Source of the DNA: an uncultured Ruminococcus sp.
GTDB lineage: Bacteria; Bacillota; Clostridia; Oscillospirales; Ruminococcaceae
NCBI GenBank assembly: GCA_949291125.1
Contig: CASEUJ010000032.1
Location: forward strand, 62,001 to 126,000
Direction of reading: 5' to 3'
Length of the DNA: 64,000 nucleotides
A program made the translations under genes and the position numbers. Of the stretch, positions 1 through 9,174 are shown piece after piece (within the stretch, counting starts at the first letter, position 1; each line of letters opens with the position of its first letter). Under the pieces are notes generated by a model. It ran no database searches, was not told the origin of the DNA, and saw nothing but the letters and a program-made list of their open reading frames with translations.

Positions 1-445
1 GGGCGTCCTGCTGTACCGGGATCACATACCAGTGCTGGGACTGTGCGGATTCGCTGCCATAGAGAATGACGCTGGTACCGGCGGAAACCTGATAATTTTT
101 CGGTGTCAGAAGTCTGCCCGATTGGGCGTTTGTAAACTTAAAAAATGTGCCCTTCGAATCTGTGCCAACACGATCCATCCGCCACGATGCGAAGAGGTCA
201 CTACCCAGCGCCTTAGCAGAGATCGATGCACCATCCGCAGTACCATCGGCGGTAAGCACCTTTGCGTTATCCTTGGTGGCGATGTGCATCAGCGTTACGG
301 GATAGTCCACTGATGCGGCAGAAGCCGAAAGGGTAAGCCAGGACGGAGATGGTTCCAGTCCCGTACCAAACAATGGCATCAGCCACGCAAGCGTCAGCAA
401 GAGTGTCAACACGACACTCTGCCACAGACGTTTTGTCAAATGCAT
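1..445 (-). CDS. Secreted protein with ricin-like lectin domain, 5' part only
   Basis: The gene runs off the left edge, so only the first 148 or so codons are visible. The start at 445 is chosen because AGGAGG lies at 454-459, eight bases upstream; the in-frame-looking ATG at 452 is only one base from it and reads a different, short frame. Residues 5-45 are a signal peptide (basic start, hydrophobic run, cleavage near ASAAS). The following residues contain SGRLLTPKNYQ and end in QSQHWYVIP, the Q-x-W type signature of a ricin-B/RICIN beta-trefoil carbohydrate-binding domain. In ruminococci such domains often precede glycoside hydrolases or other wall-degrading modules, but the catalytic part, if any, is outside the window. 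Lectin call fairly sure; function unknown. Confidence 0.6.
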   Translation of the reverse strand, partial: MHLTKRLWQSVVLTLLLTLAWLMPLFGTGLEPSPSWLTLSASAASVDYPVTLMHIATKDNAKVLTADGTADGASISAKALGSDLFASWRMDRVGTDSKGTFFKFTNAQSGRLLTPKNYQVSAGTSVILYGSESAQSQHWYVIPVQQDA

Positions 446-611
446 AGTCCATTCCTCCTGAAAATCACAAATTTGCCGCAGAACCAGTTTACGGCATAAG
501 TCAGAAACTATCGCATATATTATACATCTTTTTTCCGGATTTGTAAAGAGGTTTTGTAATTTTTATATAAAATATCCTGAACACATGCTCCTACATCGTA
601 GCGAATGATGC

Positions 612-654
612 AAAAAACCGGCACAGACGAAATTAAAACGTCTGTGCCGGTTTT
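612..654 (-). terminator. Rho-independent terminator after the tRNA-Ser pair
   Basis: A 13-bp perfect inverted repeat (ACCGGCACAGACG and its complement) with a 9-base loop is followed on the minus strand by a T-run. It sits just downstream of the two serine tRNAs and should end their transcript before the secreted protein gene. Confidence 0.85.
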
Positions 655-667
655 CAGCCAATGATTC

Positions 668-757
668 TGGCGCGGAAGGAGGGATTTGAACCCTCGCGCC
701 GGTTTCCCGACCTACTCCCTTAGCAGGGGAGCCCCTTCACCACTTGGGTACTTCCGC
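668..757 (-). tRNA. tRNA-Ser (anticodon GCT)
   Basis: Acceptor stem GCGGAAG pairs with CTTCCGC, followed by discriminator G and an encoded CCA. The anticodon stem CTCCC/GGGAG encloses loop CTGCTAA, giving anticodon GCT for AGC/AGU codons. The long variable arm (GGTCGGG..CCGGC) is the class II mark of serine tRNA, and the T-arm has GGGTTCAAATCCC. Confidence 0.97.
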
Positions 758-825
758 AAATGTTGAATCTGTTCTCTATTTCATGAAGCAGGAACGCCTT
801 TTGACGCCCTGTCGGAGTTTTCAGG

Positions 826-914
<89 letters not shown>

Positions 915-946
915 ATGTTGTACGCGCCGCAAATTACAGCTTTATT

Positions 947-975
947 ATTATACTATAAAATCAGTCGTTTGTCAA
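947..975 (-). promoter_or_regulatory. SigA-type promoter of the tRNA-Ser pair
   Basis: A perfect -35 TTGACA (970-975) and -10 TATAAT (947-952) are separated by exactly 17 bases, about 30 bases upstream of the first tRNA. Consensus strength suits a stable-RNA promoter. The rest of the 915-1236 gap is AT-rich and otherwise holds only the thrS terminator. Confidence 0.9.
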
Positions 976-1138
976 GTGATTTTTCAGAAAAAGCCAGATT
1001 CTATCTGCCTCGTTTTTGATTTTGAAATTTTCAGAAGATTTCTTTTTGTTTATGATAAATAAAATCAAAAATATTCAGGATATTTCAATTCTTCTACTTT
1101 ATTTTATAAGATAATACGCATATCATAATCATCAACAG

Positions 1139-1180
1139 AAAAAGCACGACACAGCGCATTGGGTGTGCGCCATGTCGTGC
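1139..1180 (-). terminator. Terminator of thrS
   Basis: On the minus strand GCACGACA pairs with TGTCGTGC around a GC-rich inner loop that also partly pairs, followed by TTTTT. It lies about 55 bases after the thrS stop codon. Confidence 0.8.
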
Positions 1181-1236
1181 GAATGTGCATGGATCGGATT
1201 GCAACCCAAAAAGAGGATCGCGAATCTCCGATGCGA

Positions 1237-3183
1237 TTATTTTTGTTTGGTGTCGACCTCTTCGACGAGCATTGCCTGCAAAGCATCGACCGTCATGCTG
1301 CCGAGATCCTCACCGTTGCGGCGGCGAACAGCGACAGTCTTTTCTTCACATTCCTTATCGCCGATGGTCAGCATATACGGCACTTTTTCGAGCGTCGCCT
1401 GACGGATCTTATAACCGACCTTTTCTGCGCGGCTATCCACTTCCACACGCAGCCCCGCCTGTTCGAGTTGTGCCTTGACTTCATATGCAAAGTCGAGGTG
1501 GCGGTCTGCGATCGGCACTAAGCGCACCTGTTCCGGTGCGAGCCACAGCGGAAGTGCACCAGCAAAATGCTCCAGCATATACGCCAGCGTGCGCTCATAG
1601 CATCCGAGAGAAGTCCGGTGGATGATATACGGCAGCTTTTTCTGGCCGTCCTTGTCCTTATAGTACATCCCGAACTTCTCTGCCAACAGCATGTCAATCT
1701 GGATGGTCACGATCGTATCTTCCTTACCGAACACGTTCTTATATTGGATATCCAGCTTCGGACCATAGAACGCCGCCTCGTCGATGCCGACGGTATATTC
1801 CACGCCAAGGTGGTCGAGGATCTGACCCATGACGCGCTGTGCTTCTTCCCACTGTTCTGCGGTGCCCTCATATTTATTGTTCGGATTCGCCGGATCCCAC
1901 TGGGAAAAGCGGAAGGTACAGTCTTCCAGCATGCCAACCGTATCAAGCATATACTTTGCCAGTTCCAGACAGCCCTTGAATTCCTGTTCGAGCTGATCTG
2001 GACGCAGGATCAGGTGACCTTCAGAAATCGTGAACTGGCGCACGCGGATGAGGCCGTGCATTTCTCCAGAATCTTCTTTCCGGAACAGCGTTGAAGTTTC
2101 ACCCAGGCGCATCGGAAGATCACGATAAGAGCGCTGGCGATTTAGGAACACCTGATATTGGAACGGACACGTCATCGGACGCAGTGCAAAGCATTCTTTC
2201 GTTTCATCATGGGGATCGCCGAGGATAAACATGCCGTCGAGATAGTGATCCCAGTGACCCGAGATCTTGTAGAGTTCCCGCTTTGCCAGATACGGCGTTT
2301 TGGTGAGGAGATAGCCGCGTTTCTGTTCCGTATCCTCGACCCAGCGCTGAAGCAGCTGAATGACTCTTGCGCCCTTTGGCAGCAGGATCGGAAGTCCCTG
2401 TCCGATATAGTCGACCGTAGTAAAGTATTCCAGTTCTCTGCCGATCTTGTTGTGGTCGCGCTTTTTTGCCTCTTCAAGCTTGTTGAGGTGTTCTTCCAGC
2501 ATAGATGCTTTCGGGAACGCCACGGCATAGATCCGCGAAAGCATCTTGTTCTTCTCCGATCCTCTCCAATATGCACCGGTACAGGAGAGCAGCTTGAATG
2601 CCTTAATCGTTCCGGTGGACATCAGGTGCGGTCCCGCACACAGGTCAGTGAAATCTCCCTGTTTATAAAATGAAATTGGCTCACCCTTGTCGGCGTGTTC
2701 TTCGCATAGTTCCACTTTATATGGCTCGTCCATTTCTTGGAGCATGTTGATTGCCTCGTCCGGCTGGAGATAAAACTGTTCGAGCGGTTCGTTTGCCTTG
2801 ACGATCTTTTTCATCTCAGCTTCGATCTTGGTCAGTTCTTCTGCGGTAAACGGCTTTTCCACATCAAAGTCATAGTAAAAACCATCGTCGATTGCCGGCC
2901 CAATGGCAAGCTTTGCATCCGGGTAGAGATGCTTCACTGCCTGCGCCAGAACGTGGGATGCGGTGTGCCAGAAGGTTTTTTTGCCTTCGATAGAATCAAA
3001 GGTCATGACTTCAAACGTACAGTCATGGTCGACCACCGTACGCAGATCACAGACTTCGCCGTCAATCTTGACACAACATGAAGCCTTATACAGTCCCATA
3101 CCGATGGATTTGATGATTTCTGCGGCAGCCTGCGGCGCGTCGATTTCGCGGACGCTTCCGTCTTTGAGTGTGAGTTGGATCAT
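1237..3183 (-). CDS. thrS: Threonyl-tRNA synthetase
   Basis: Charges tRNA-Thr in the cytosol. The 648-residue length is normal for the family. Domains in order: TGS (1-60), editing domain with HTASH (73-77) and LCAGPH (181-186), class II catalytic core with motif 2 FRKEDSGEMHG (367-377) and zinc ligands Cys339, His390 and a later His in IIHRTSLG, then the anticodon-binding domain. The reading frame is open much further upstream, but that part is the T-box leader; the start at 3183 has GGAG nine bases before it and matches the usual N terminus (MIQLTLKDGS). Expression is controlled by the T-box just upstream. Confidence 0.98.
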   Translation of the reverse strand: MIQLTLKDGSVREIDAPQAAAEIIKSIGMGLYKASCCVKIDGEVCDLRTVVDHDCTFEVMTFDSIEGKKTFWHTASHVLAQAVKHLYPDAKLAIGPAIDDGFYYDFDVEKPFTAEELTKIEAEMKKIVKANEPLEQFYLQPDEAINMLQEMDEPYKVELCEEHADKGEPISFYKQGDFTDLCAGPHLMSTGTIKAFKLLSCTGAYWRGSEKNKMLSRIYAVAFPKASMLEEHLNKLEEAKKRDHNKIGRELEYFTTVDYIGQGLPILLPKGARVIQLLQRWVEDTEQKRGYLLTKTPYLAKRELYKISGHWDHYLDGMFILGDPHDETKECFALRPMTCPFQYQVFLNRQRSYRDLPMRLGETSTLFRKEDSGEMHGLIRVRQFTISEGHLILRPDQLEQEFKGCLELAKYMLDTVGMLEDCTFRFSQWDPANPNNKYEGTAEQWEEAQRVMGQILDHLGVEYTVGIDEAAFYGPKLDIQYKNVFGKEDTIVTIQIDMLLAEKFGMYYKDKDGQKKLPYIIHRTSLGCYERTLAYMLEHFAGALPLWLAPEQVRLVPIADRHLDFAYEVKAQLEQAGLRVEVDSRAEKVGYKIRQATLEKVPYMLTIGDKECEEKTVAVRRRNGEDLGSMTVDALQAMLVEEVDTKQK

Positions 3184-3233
3184 AAGAAAAACTCCTTTCA
3201 ACATAGAAAAAACATGCGGCTGTTTCAGAACGC

Positions 3234-3505
3234 AAAAACGTCCCTCACACAGCCAGAAAACTGTGCAAGGGACGATAAGAAACTTGTCGTGGTTCCACCC
3301 TTGTTCATGTATACGCATACATATGCGATCTACACCTCTTGTGGGATCGGGATAACGGGGATCAAACCGCTGCGGATTGGGCAGACTCGGAGAATGGTTC
3401 ACAGCATTCGCGTCCTTTGCCGCTGCTCTCAGCCGGTGACAGCGGTTCTCTGGAAAAGGGCGATATTGAAATGTGCGGTTCTCGTCAACGCTTTTCATGA
3501 TTTGC
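3234..3505 (-). promoter_or_regulatory. T-box leader of thrS
   Basis: The leader between the promoter and thrS carries the conserved T-box GGGTGGAACCACG (about 3287-3302). It is followed by a terminator whose arms CGTCCCTTGCACAG and CTGTGTGAGGGACG (3239-3274) end in a T-run (3234-3238). By the known mechanism, uncharged tRNA-Thr pairs with the leader and favours the antiterminator. A distal stem I hairpin CGCTG..CAGCG is visible. Several ACC (Thr) triplets lie in stem I, but which one is the specifier was not resolved. Confidence 0.93.
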
Positions 3506-3510
3506 AATAC

Positions 3511-3539
3511 AGTATAACACATTTGCGGATACTTGTCAA
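3511..3539 (-). promoter_or_regulatory. SigA-type promoter of thrS
   Basis: TTGACA (3534-3539) and TATACT (3511-3516) with a 17-base spacer, placed directly upstream of the T-box leader. Confidence 0.88.
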
Positions 3540-3639
3540 GTAGAAATTTTTGACGAATTTGAGCCATAAAAACTGTGCAGTTCGTTTTATCACAGGCGGC
3601 GATTCCCAGTGTCACCCCCTCAACCCTTCAAAATATCCC

Positions 3640-4278
3640 TCAGTCACAGTTGTGACATGACGAATTTTCCTTGCTATACACACATCCGCAATAATCCTGC
3701 CGATACAGATCATACTCCCGCGAGAGTACGATCGACCGCTGGTAGCCGCCTTTTTTCTTGAAATCCGAATAGAGCCACGGGATACCATACTGCTGTGCGA
3801 GTGTTTCTCCGGCAGCGTTGAGAAATGCGGCATCCTTATGCGGACTGATTGAGAGTGTCGTGCAAACAAAGTCCGGCGGCTGTGCCAACCCCTTTGCCGC
3901 ACGAAACGTTTCCTCCAACCGATGATAAAGACACTTCTGACAGCGCACGCCGCGTTCCGGCTCGTGTTCATATCCCTTCGCCAGCGTATAAAACTGCTCG
4001 GGCACATAGTCGCCGTCGATAAAGCAAACCGGGTGGTCATGCGGCTGGGTCTGTGCCAGACGCAGAAGTTCTTCTTTCCGATAGAGATACTCCGACATGG
4101 GCGCAATATTCGGGTTATAGAAATAGAGCGTAATCGCAAAATACCGGCTTAAATATTCGAGTACATAGCTGCTGCAAGGCGCACAACATGCGTGCAGCAA
4201 CAGTGTCGGAACGCGATCGTGCGGCAGCGCCGAGAGAATCGCATCAAGCTTATTCTGATAATTGATCTTCGATTGCAT
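3640..4278 (-). CDS. queH: Epoxyqueuosine reductase QueH
   Basis: Catalyses the last step of queuosine synthesis on tRNA, reducing epoxyqueuosine to queuosine. QueH (former DUF208) is the non-homologous alternative to cobalamin-dependent QueG. Visible signatures are HACCAPC (29-35), a CQKC pair near residue 110, and YCGC near residue 195, the conserved cysteines that hold an Fe-S cluster and metal. At 212 residues it is full length. Its start overlaps the preceding gene by 29 bases, suggesting translational coupling. It is the last gene of a likely holB-ricT-amidase-queH run. Confidence 0.93.
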   Translation of the reverse strand: MQSKINYQNKLDAILSALPHDRVPTLLLHACCAPCSSYVLEYLSRYFAITLYFYNPNIAPMSEYLYRKEELLRLAQTQPHDHPVCFIDGDYVPEQFYTLAKGYEHEPERGVRCQKCLYHRLEETFRAAKGLAQPPDFVCTTLSISPHKDAAFLNAAGETLAQQYGIPWLYSDFKKKGGYQRSIVLSREYDLYRQDYCGCVYSKENSSCHNCD

Positions 4279-5116
4279 TGGTTTCTTCTGCCGCAGATGT
4301 TACCGCCGGATCTGCTGCGCTCCCGCCTGCCGCTGCACCTGCACCGGTGCCGCCGGTATAGGTCACGCCGAGATAACTGCAAATTCCGCTTGCAATGGCA
4401 TTGGCGATCTGCGATTCATTGTCGATCAGCCACTGTGCCACAGTGGTCGTGTCGTGATATTCCACCTCGATCAGACAGCATGGGCTACTATTGCTAGCCA
4501 CTTCATACTGATAGCTGTCTGAGCCGACCTGTGCGCCATCAATCAGGCCATTGTCATCGCGCTCTGTGAGCGCCGCCACCGGATCATATACTGCCTGTGC
4601 GAGTGCGCGGCTCTGTGTCGAAGTGCTGTTATAGAAACAGCTTGTGCCGATGCCTGCGCCCTGGTTGGTCTGAATGCCAACATAAGCCGCAAGGCCATTA
4701 TTGCCCATGGCAGTCTTCTGCTGTAAGCTGTCGGATTCGCTTGCCACAATCACTTCGACGCCAGCCTGCTGGAGCAGTGCCGCAGTCTGTTCGGCGATCG
4801 CACGGCAAACCTCTGCCTCATTGGTATCTCCGGTCGCAAAGATGTTGTCCGATTGATTCGACGGACTCAGATATACCGTATTGGCATAGAGATCCTGCGA
4901 CGGTTCTGTCGATTCCTGCGTCTGGGACGTTGCCGTTACCGCCGGCGTTTTACCAGAAGGATCCGACGACTTGCCGCAGCTCGAACAGCATTTAACCAAC
5001 ACAATGATCAGAAGCACCAGAATGATGATCAGTGCCAATAACCGGTCATAGCGCACGCTGCGCTTTTTCGGACGCGATGAATTCGGACGTTGTCCAGTTG
5101 GTCTCTGAGATGGCAT
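4250..5116 (-). CDS. Membrane-anchored amidase_3-like protein with degenerate active site
   Basis: A basic proline-rich N terminus is followed by one membrane segment (about 26-41) ending in a CCSSCG cluster, then an Amidase_3 (N-acetylmuramoyl-L-alanine amidase) fold outside the cell. The fold is recognised from order and spacing: YLSPSNQ replaces the zinc-binding DPGHGG, NEAEVCRAIAEQ keeps the conserved Glu and helix, GLAAYVGIQTNQG replaces SLHANA, and CLIEVEYHDT replaces the final catalytic-Glu strand. Both usual zinc histidines are absent, so hydrolysis by the classical mechanism is unlikely; a binding or regulatory role is more plausible. The C terminus is an Ala/Gly/Thr-rich tail. Confident of the fold, not the function. 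Confidence 0.7.
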   Translation of the reverse strand: MPSQRPTGQRPNSSRPKKRSVRYDRLLALIIILVLLIIVLVKCCSSCGKSSDPSGKTPAVTATSQTQESTEPSQDLYANTVYLSPSNQSDNIFATGDTNEAEVCRAIAEQTAALLQQAGVEVIVASESDSLQQKTAMGNNGLAAYVGIQTNQGAGIGTSCFYNSTSTQSRALAQAVYDPVAALTERDDNGLIDGAQVGSDSYQYEVASNSSPCCLIEVEYHDTTTVAQWLIDNESQIANAIASGICSYLGVTYTGGTGAGAAAGGSAADPAVTSAAEETNAIEDQLSE

Positions 5117-5216
5117 AAATAAAACCTCCAGTTCTCCGGCGCAGACGATTCTGCTGCCTTTTTTCTGTGATCATGCACAGTGCGGGTGACTTCCGCAAAG
5201 GAATTTTATGCATGGA

Positions 5217-6083
5217 TCATTGATCTTCCAGCTCTCGCAGCGCCCTGCGTTCTGCCGGCTTGACCTTGATCTTGGCATCCTGCAATAGCGATACTTCGTC
5301 ACGCTTGGCTTTTACCGGTATATCGGAATTTTCCGGCATAACCTTCAGATCACCAGTCAAGGGGTTTACTTCACATACCTTGCCGCGTGTGCCGTCCGGA
5401 AGCGTGACAAGCGCACCATTTTTCGGAGTAATGCGCAAAAGCTCTTCATACAGGCTCTGTTCATGTTTCAGGCAGCACATGAGCCTTCCACAGCATCCCG
5501 AAATCTTTGTGGGATTGAGCGATAATCCCTGTTCTTTCGCCATGCGGATGGAAACGGGCTGGAAATCCTGTAAATAGCCTTTACAACAGAATTCCCTTCC
5601 ACAGATGCCGATGCCGCCCAGGATCTTTGCCTTATCGCGTACGCCGATCTGTCTGAGCTCAATGCGCGTGCGGAACACCGCCGCAAGATCTTTGACCAGC
5701 TCGCGGAAATCGACGCGGTTTTCCGCCGTGAAATAAAACAAAAGCTTGCTGTTGTCGAAGGTACATTCCACATCCACCAAATTCATCTCAAGCTTTCGCA
5801 TTGCGATTTTCTGCTGACAAACGGCAAACGCCTTTTCTTCTCGCTTGCGATTGTGTTCAAGCGTCCGACGATCTTCCCGCGTCGCGGGACGCAGGATGGG
5901 TTTGATCGGCGCCGTGATCTGGGATTTGGAAATTTTTTTATTGGCGATTGCAACTTCGCCGCACTCCACGCCGCGTGCAGTTTCAGTGATAACCAGATCT
6001 CCCAAAGAAAACCAGTATTTGCCGGGCGAAAAATAATATACTTTTCCGCCGGACGGAAACCGCACGCCGATAATTTCAATCAT
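5217..6083 (-). CDS. ricT: RicT/YaaT, PSP1-domain regulator
   Basis: Homologue of B. subtilis YaaT/RicT, which with RicA and RicF forms an Fe-S complex that assists RNase Y mRNA processing and affects sporulation and biofilm. The PSP1 domain is clear: CGREFCCK (161-168) and SGCCGRLMCC (195-204) supply the clustered cysteines that bind the [4Fe-4S] clusters, and GARGVE-type residues lie near 36. At 288 residues it is normal length. It follows holB directly, the same neighbour pair as in Bacillus (holB-yaaT), which supports the assignment. Confidence 0.95.
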   Translation of the reverse strand: MIEIIGVRFPSGGKVYYFSPGKYWFSLGDLVITETARGVECGEVAIANKKISKSQITAPIKPILRPATREDRRTLEHNRKREEKAFAVCQQKIAMRKLEMNLVDVECTFDNSKLLFYFTAENRVDFRELVKDLAAVFRTRIELRQIGVRDKAKILGGIGICGREFCCKGYLQDFQPVSIRMAKEQGLSLNPTKISGCCGRLMCCLKHEQSLYEELLRITPKNGALVTLPDGTRGKVCEVNPLTGDLKVMPENSDIPVKAKRDEVSLLQDAKIKVKPAERRALRELEDQ

Positions 6084-6181
6084 AGAATATTAGCCTGTCC
6101 TTTCTGTCAAGGCATATCAAAAGACGCCCGGGTAATTTCAATCGGATTGAACAGCGATTGCTGCCCATATGTCACATGCAT

Positions 6182-7156
6182 TCATCGTGCATCCATACAC
6201 GCCGCACAGAGCGCCGAAAGCGCCAGCGGCAAATTGACATTTGCATGCAAAGCAGCATAAGCACGATCAATCGAAAGATGCATGATCTGGCTTGCCGCAG
6301 CGGTGAGCAGGCGGGAAAGCTCTGATGCACCAGATGGATCACATCCAGTCAGCGAAACAGATGCATCACAACGCAGTGCCGCCGCATCGCGCAGCGTCCG
6401 ATCCAGAAGCATCAGAAAGAGCCTTGTCCGTTCCCGGTCTGTTCCGGCCTGCGCCGCAATTTGCAGCAAGGCATATTCATCTTTTTTTATTATACTATGA
6501 ATTGCTGATTTTGTCAATGCAACAGTTTCACGAATTGTTTCATTTTCCAGAAATGACAGGCATGCGCCGATATTGCCGTGAAACGCCTCGATCGCGCTGT
6601 CACAGTCGCCCGCCGCATAGCCATGCTGCATCAATGCCCGACGGCAGTCTGATTCTGACACCGGCATCAATGCCATGGCGATGATCCGCGAGCGGATGGT
6701 CGGCAAAAGGGCGGTCTGCGCCTGGGCAGTAAAGAAGAAATAGGCATAGGAAGGCGGTTCTTCGATCGCTTTCAGGAGTAGATTCTGCGTACGTGCATCC
6801 ATGTTGTCACAGTCGAAGAAGAAGTAACACTTTGCGTCGCCTTCATTGGGCGGCGTTGCGAGATCAGTACAAATTTTGCGCACAGTTTCGACCGAAAATC
6901 CGCCGCGTTTGCCGCTGTGTTCGGCAAAAACTGCATCAGGATGGGTATGTTTTTCAAACATGCGGCAGGATTTGCACATGCCGCAGGGTTTTTCATCACT
7001 AGAACAGAGCAGCGCCGCGGCAACATGTGCGGCAAGGGTCTTTTTGCCCAGACCGCTGTCGCCATAAAAGAGAAAACCATGTGCAGCGCGGTCACGGCGC
7101 AGCATCTGTTGCAGCGTGTTCTGAATATCATCGTTTCCATAGAAATCGGAGAACAT
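6182..7156 (-). CDS. holB: DNA polymerase III subunit delta'
   Basis: Clamp-loader subunit that helps place DnaN rings on DNA. Residues 32-40 (GDSGLGKKT) form a Walker-A-type loop, Cys58/61/64 (CGMCKSC) begin the zinc module typical of delta', and PTIRSRI is the SRC-like box. The start at 7156 (MFSDFYG) is preferred over an ATG ten codons earlier because AAGGTG lies seven bases upstream. It heads the holB-ricT run. In Bacillus the preceding genes would be tmk and yaaQ; here tmk is missing from the locus. Confidence 0.93.
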   Translation of the reverse strand: MFSDFYGNDDIQNTLQQMLRRDRAAHGFLFYGDSGLGKKTLAAHVAAALLCSSDEKPCGMCKSCRMFEKHTHPDAVFAEHSGKRGGFSVETVRKICTDLATPPNEGDAKCYFFFDCDNMDARTQNLLLKAIEEPPSYAYFFFTAQAQTALLPTIRSRIIAMALMPVSESDCRRALMQHGYAAGDCDSAIEAFHGNIGACLSFLENETIRETVALTKSAIHSIIKKDEYALLQIAAQAGTDRERTRLFLMLLDRTLRDAAALRCDASVSLTGCDPSGASELSRLLTAAASQIMHLSIDRAYAALHANVNLPLALSALCAACMDAR

Positions 7157-7224
7157 AAAATCACCTTCTTCGCATATCGATTCCATTTTTTGTCAAGCCT
7201 ACCACGTGATGCATGATACCACTT

Positions 7225-8550
7225 CTATTTTACCACATGTATCTCTGAAATGCCATACCTTTTGCACACAAAAATACACGCCGCATCGATCCGTTCCCCA
7301 CTGAGCACGATCGGCACTGCCGGCGGACATGGTACCTTCACTGCCGCACAGATCCGCCCGATGCTCTCCTCCACCGCAATTCTCTCCTGCGGCGCAAGTG
7401 CCGCCTCCCGGATACTGCATACCCGCTCCGGCTTCGGCAGCGTCACACGTGATTCACACGCCCTCGTCTGCGGCATAAATGCTTCCAGTGCCTGTTCCAG
7501 TTCCCAGAAGTCCTTTTCCCGGGTCGCCGCCGAACATAATAGCACCACATCATATGCGTCGCCATATTCCACAATGATCCCATGCTGGCGCAAAAACTGC
7601 ATCAACTCTCTCCCATCGAAGCCGCTTTCCCATGCATCAATGGTCAAGTGCAGCGGTTCGCCCTCAACAAACCGGTATTGTTCCGAAAACCGACTGCGCA
7701 ATTCCAGCACACGCTCAGTCACCGCGGCAAGCTGGTCGCGAAACAGCGGCGTATCCAGTTCACGGTTACACCAATCGAGCGACGCCAGCATGAGATAGGA
7801 GGGACTTGTGGACGCGAACATTGCCATGGCGTTGCGAATGCGTGCTTTGTCCACCCGAATCTGTTTTCCCACATGAAGATATGCCGTTCCGGTCAGCCCG
7901 GAGATCATCTTGTGCGCCGAATCGCAGCAATAATCTGCACCCAGCCCGATTGGATGACATCGATGCGGCAAAAACGCAAGGTGTGCGCCGTGTGCATTAT
8001 CCACCAAAAGCCGCGCCGAATATCGTCGGCAGAGCGCCGAAAACTGGGCAATATCCGCCATATGCCCGAGATAGTCGGGCGAAGTCAGATAGACACACGC
8101 CGGACGATCCAGCGAGGACAACACTGCCTCGAAGTCATCCGGGTGATACTGTCCTGACAACACACCGCCACTTTGTGGATAGACCCAGCACACCGGCAGA
8201 TTAAGCAGAACACAGGCATTTAAGAAGGCACGGTGGACATTACGCGCGGCAACGACCATGCGTCCTTCCTGTTTCATCAATAACAGCATCGTCTGGATAC
8301 AGAGCGTCGAACCGGCACAGGAATAAAATGTCGCAGATGCGCCATAAAGCCTTGCGGCATTCTCTTCACTCTCGTCGAGGATGCCGTCTGCTTCAAACAG
8401 GCTGTCGGCGCCGTCGATCTCCGTGAGGTCGAGCTTTGCCGCCTCCTGCAATGCCGGCGGCGATAATCTCCCCTTATGTCCGGGCATATGCATGCGAATG
8501 GGGTCGGCTTTGGCATATCGGGTCAGAAAATCGTAAACAGGTGTGTTCAT
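7225..8550 (-). CDS. Orn/Lys/Arg decarboxylase-family PLP enzyme (YaaO-like)
   Basis: Fold-type I PLP enzyme of the Orn/Lys/Arg decarboxylase group. HMPGHKG (21-27) is the family N-terminal motif, LVDNAHGAH (182-190) gives the Asp and His that hold PLP, and SAHK (211-214) carries the Schiff-base Lys214. At 441 residues it matches the short YaaO/SpeA-like branch rather than the about 700-residue inducible decarboxylases. Substrate is not readable; arginine or lysine is likely, feeding polyamine synthesis. Its place beside holB mirrors the Bacillus yaaO-tmk-yaaQ-yaaR-holB order with the middle genes lost. Confidence 0.85.
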   Translation of the reverse strand: MNTPVYDFLTRYAKADPIRMHMPGHKGRLSPPALQEAAKLDLTEIDGADSLFEADGILDESEENAARLYGASATFYSCAGSTLCIQTMLLLMKQEGRMVVAARNVHRAFLNACVLLNLPVCWVYPQSGGVLSGQYHPDDFEAVLSSLDRPACVYLTSPDYLGHMADIAQFSALCRRYSARLLVDNAHGAHLAFLPHRCHPIGLGADYCCDSAHKMISGLTGTAYLHVGKQIRVDKARIRNAMAMFASTSPSYLMLASLDWCNRELDTPLFRDQLAAVTERVLELRSRFSEQYRFVEGEPLHLTIDAWESGFDGRELMQFLRQHGIIVEYGDAYDVVLLCSAATREKDFWELEQALEAFMPQTRACESRVTLPKPERVCSIREAALAPQERIAVEESIGRICAAVKVPCPPAVPIVLSGERIDAACIFVCKRYGISEIHVVK

Positions 8551-8614
8551 GGCGGTGTCCTTTCAGAGTGGAAGTGTTGTCTGGAAAAGTCTGTAGCAGA
8601 TGCTGCGGCGTTTC

Positions 8615-8899
8615 TCAGCGGGTCATTTGATACGCCACGAGTTTTTCCCGCACCATCCTGCATGCACGCCGGTGCGTGTGGGAAATGCTTGAGATCGTCA
8701 CGCCCAGGATCGCCGCGATCTCACGCATGCTCTTGTGTTCATAATAATAGAGCTGTATGACCTGGCGCTGGCGTTCGGACAAATCGTACCGAACGATCCC
8801 CTGCACAATCCGACGCATCATGCGGCTTTGTTCGCTCTCGCTCTCCTGGGAACAAGCCGGAATCAGCCCGATGTCAAGCGCCTGTTTTTTCAGCCGCAT
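8615..8899 (-). CDS. Small sigma-region-4-like DNA-binding protein
   Basis: A 94-residue protein whose second half (RYDLSERQRQVIQLYYYEH, then MREIAAILGVTISSISHTH) is a sigma-70 region 4 helix-turn-helix, with no region 2. Such short proteins (phage DUF1492/ArpU-like group and genomic relatives) act as transcription activators or promoter-recognition subunits paired with another small protein. Its start lies inside the last codons of the upstream coiled-coil gene (10-base overlap), so the two are probably made together. Target promoters are unknown. Confidence 0.7.
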   Translation of the reverse strand: MRLKKQALDIGLIPACSQESESEQSRMMRRIVQGIVRYDLSERQRQVIQLYYYEHKSMREIAAILGVTISSISHTHRRACRMVREKLVAYQMTR

Positions 8900-9126
8900 C
8901 TGCCATCCCCGCTTTCCACATCATCCGTCTGTTCGAGATAGTCGCCAAGGCGTTCGATGATCTGCTGTTGTTCATAGATCTCTTCGGCAAGCATGCGCCG
9001 CCGCGCCTCCAATGCCGACGATTCCGGATCCGTCCGCGATACATGTTTCAGCTGTTCCCGGATCTGCTCCATTCTGTCTGTGAGCTGTGTCTGGCTGTTC
9101 TGATAGGCGATCAATATCTGTTTCAT
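8890..9126 (-). CDS. Small coiled-coil protein, partner of the sigma-like protein
   Basis: A 78-residue, almost entirely helical, Gln/Glu/Arg-rich protein (LTDRMEQIREQLKHV and EIYEQQQIIERLGDYL show heptad-like spacing). No enzyme motif is present. It is the first gene of a two-gene operon with the region-4 protein and overlaps it. AGGAG lies upstream of the start and a good promoter at 9175-9203. By analogy with split small sigma systems it may provide the part that contacts polymerase or regulates its partner; this is inference. Confidence 0.6.
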   Translation of the reverse strand: MKQILIAYQNSQTQLTDRMEQIREQLKHVSRTDPESSALEARRRMLAEEIYEQQQIIERLGDYLEQTDDVESGDGRCG

Positions 9127-9174
9127 CTCGATCTGGCTCCTTTCCGAAGTTTGGACAAGCTTCTTTCACCACGG

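Noticed and set aside
3184..3615. Upstream extension of thrS (144 more codons)
   Set aside because: This stretch is the T-box leader and promoter; open only by chance.
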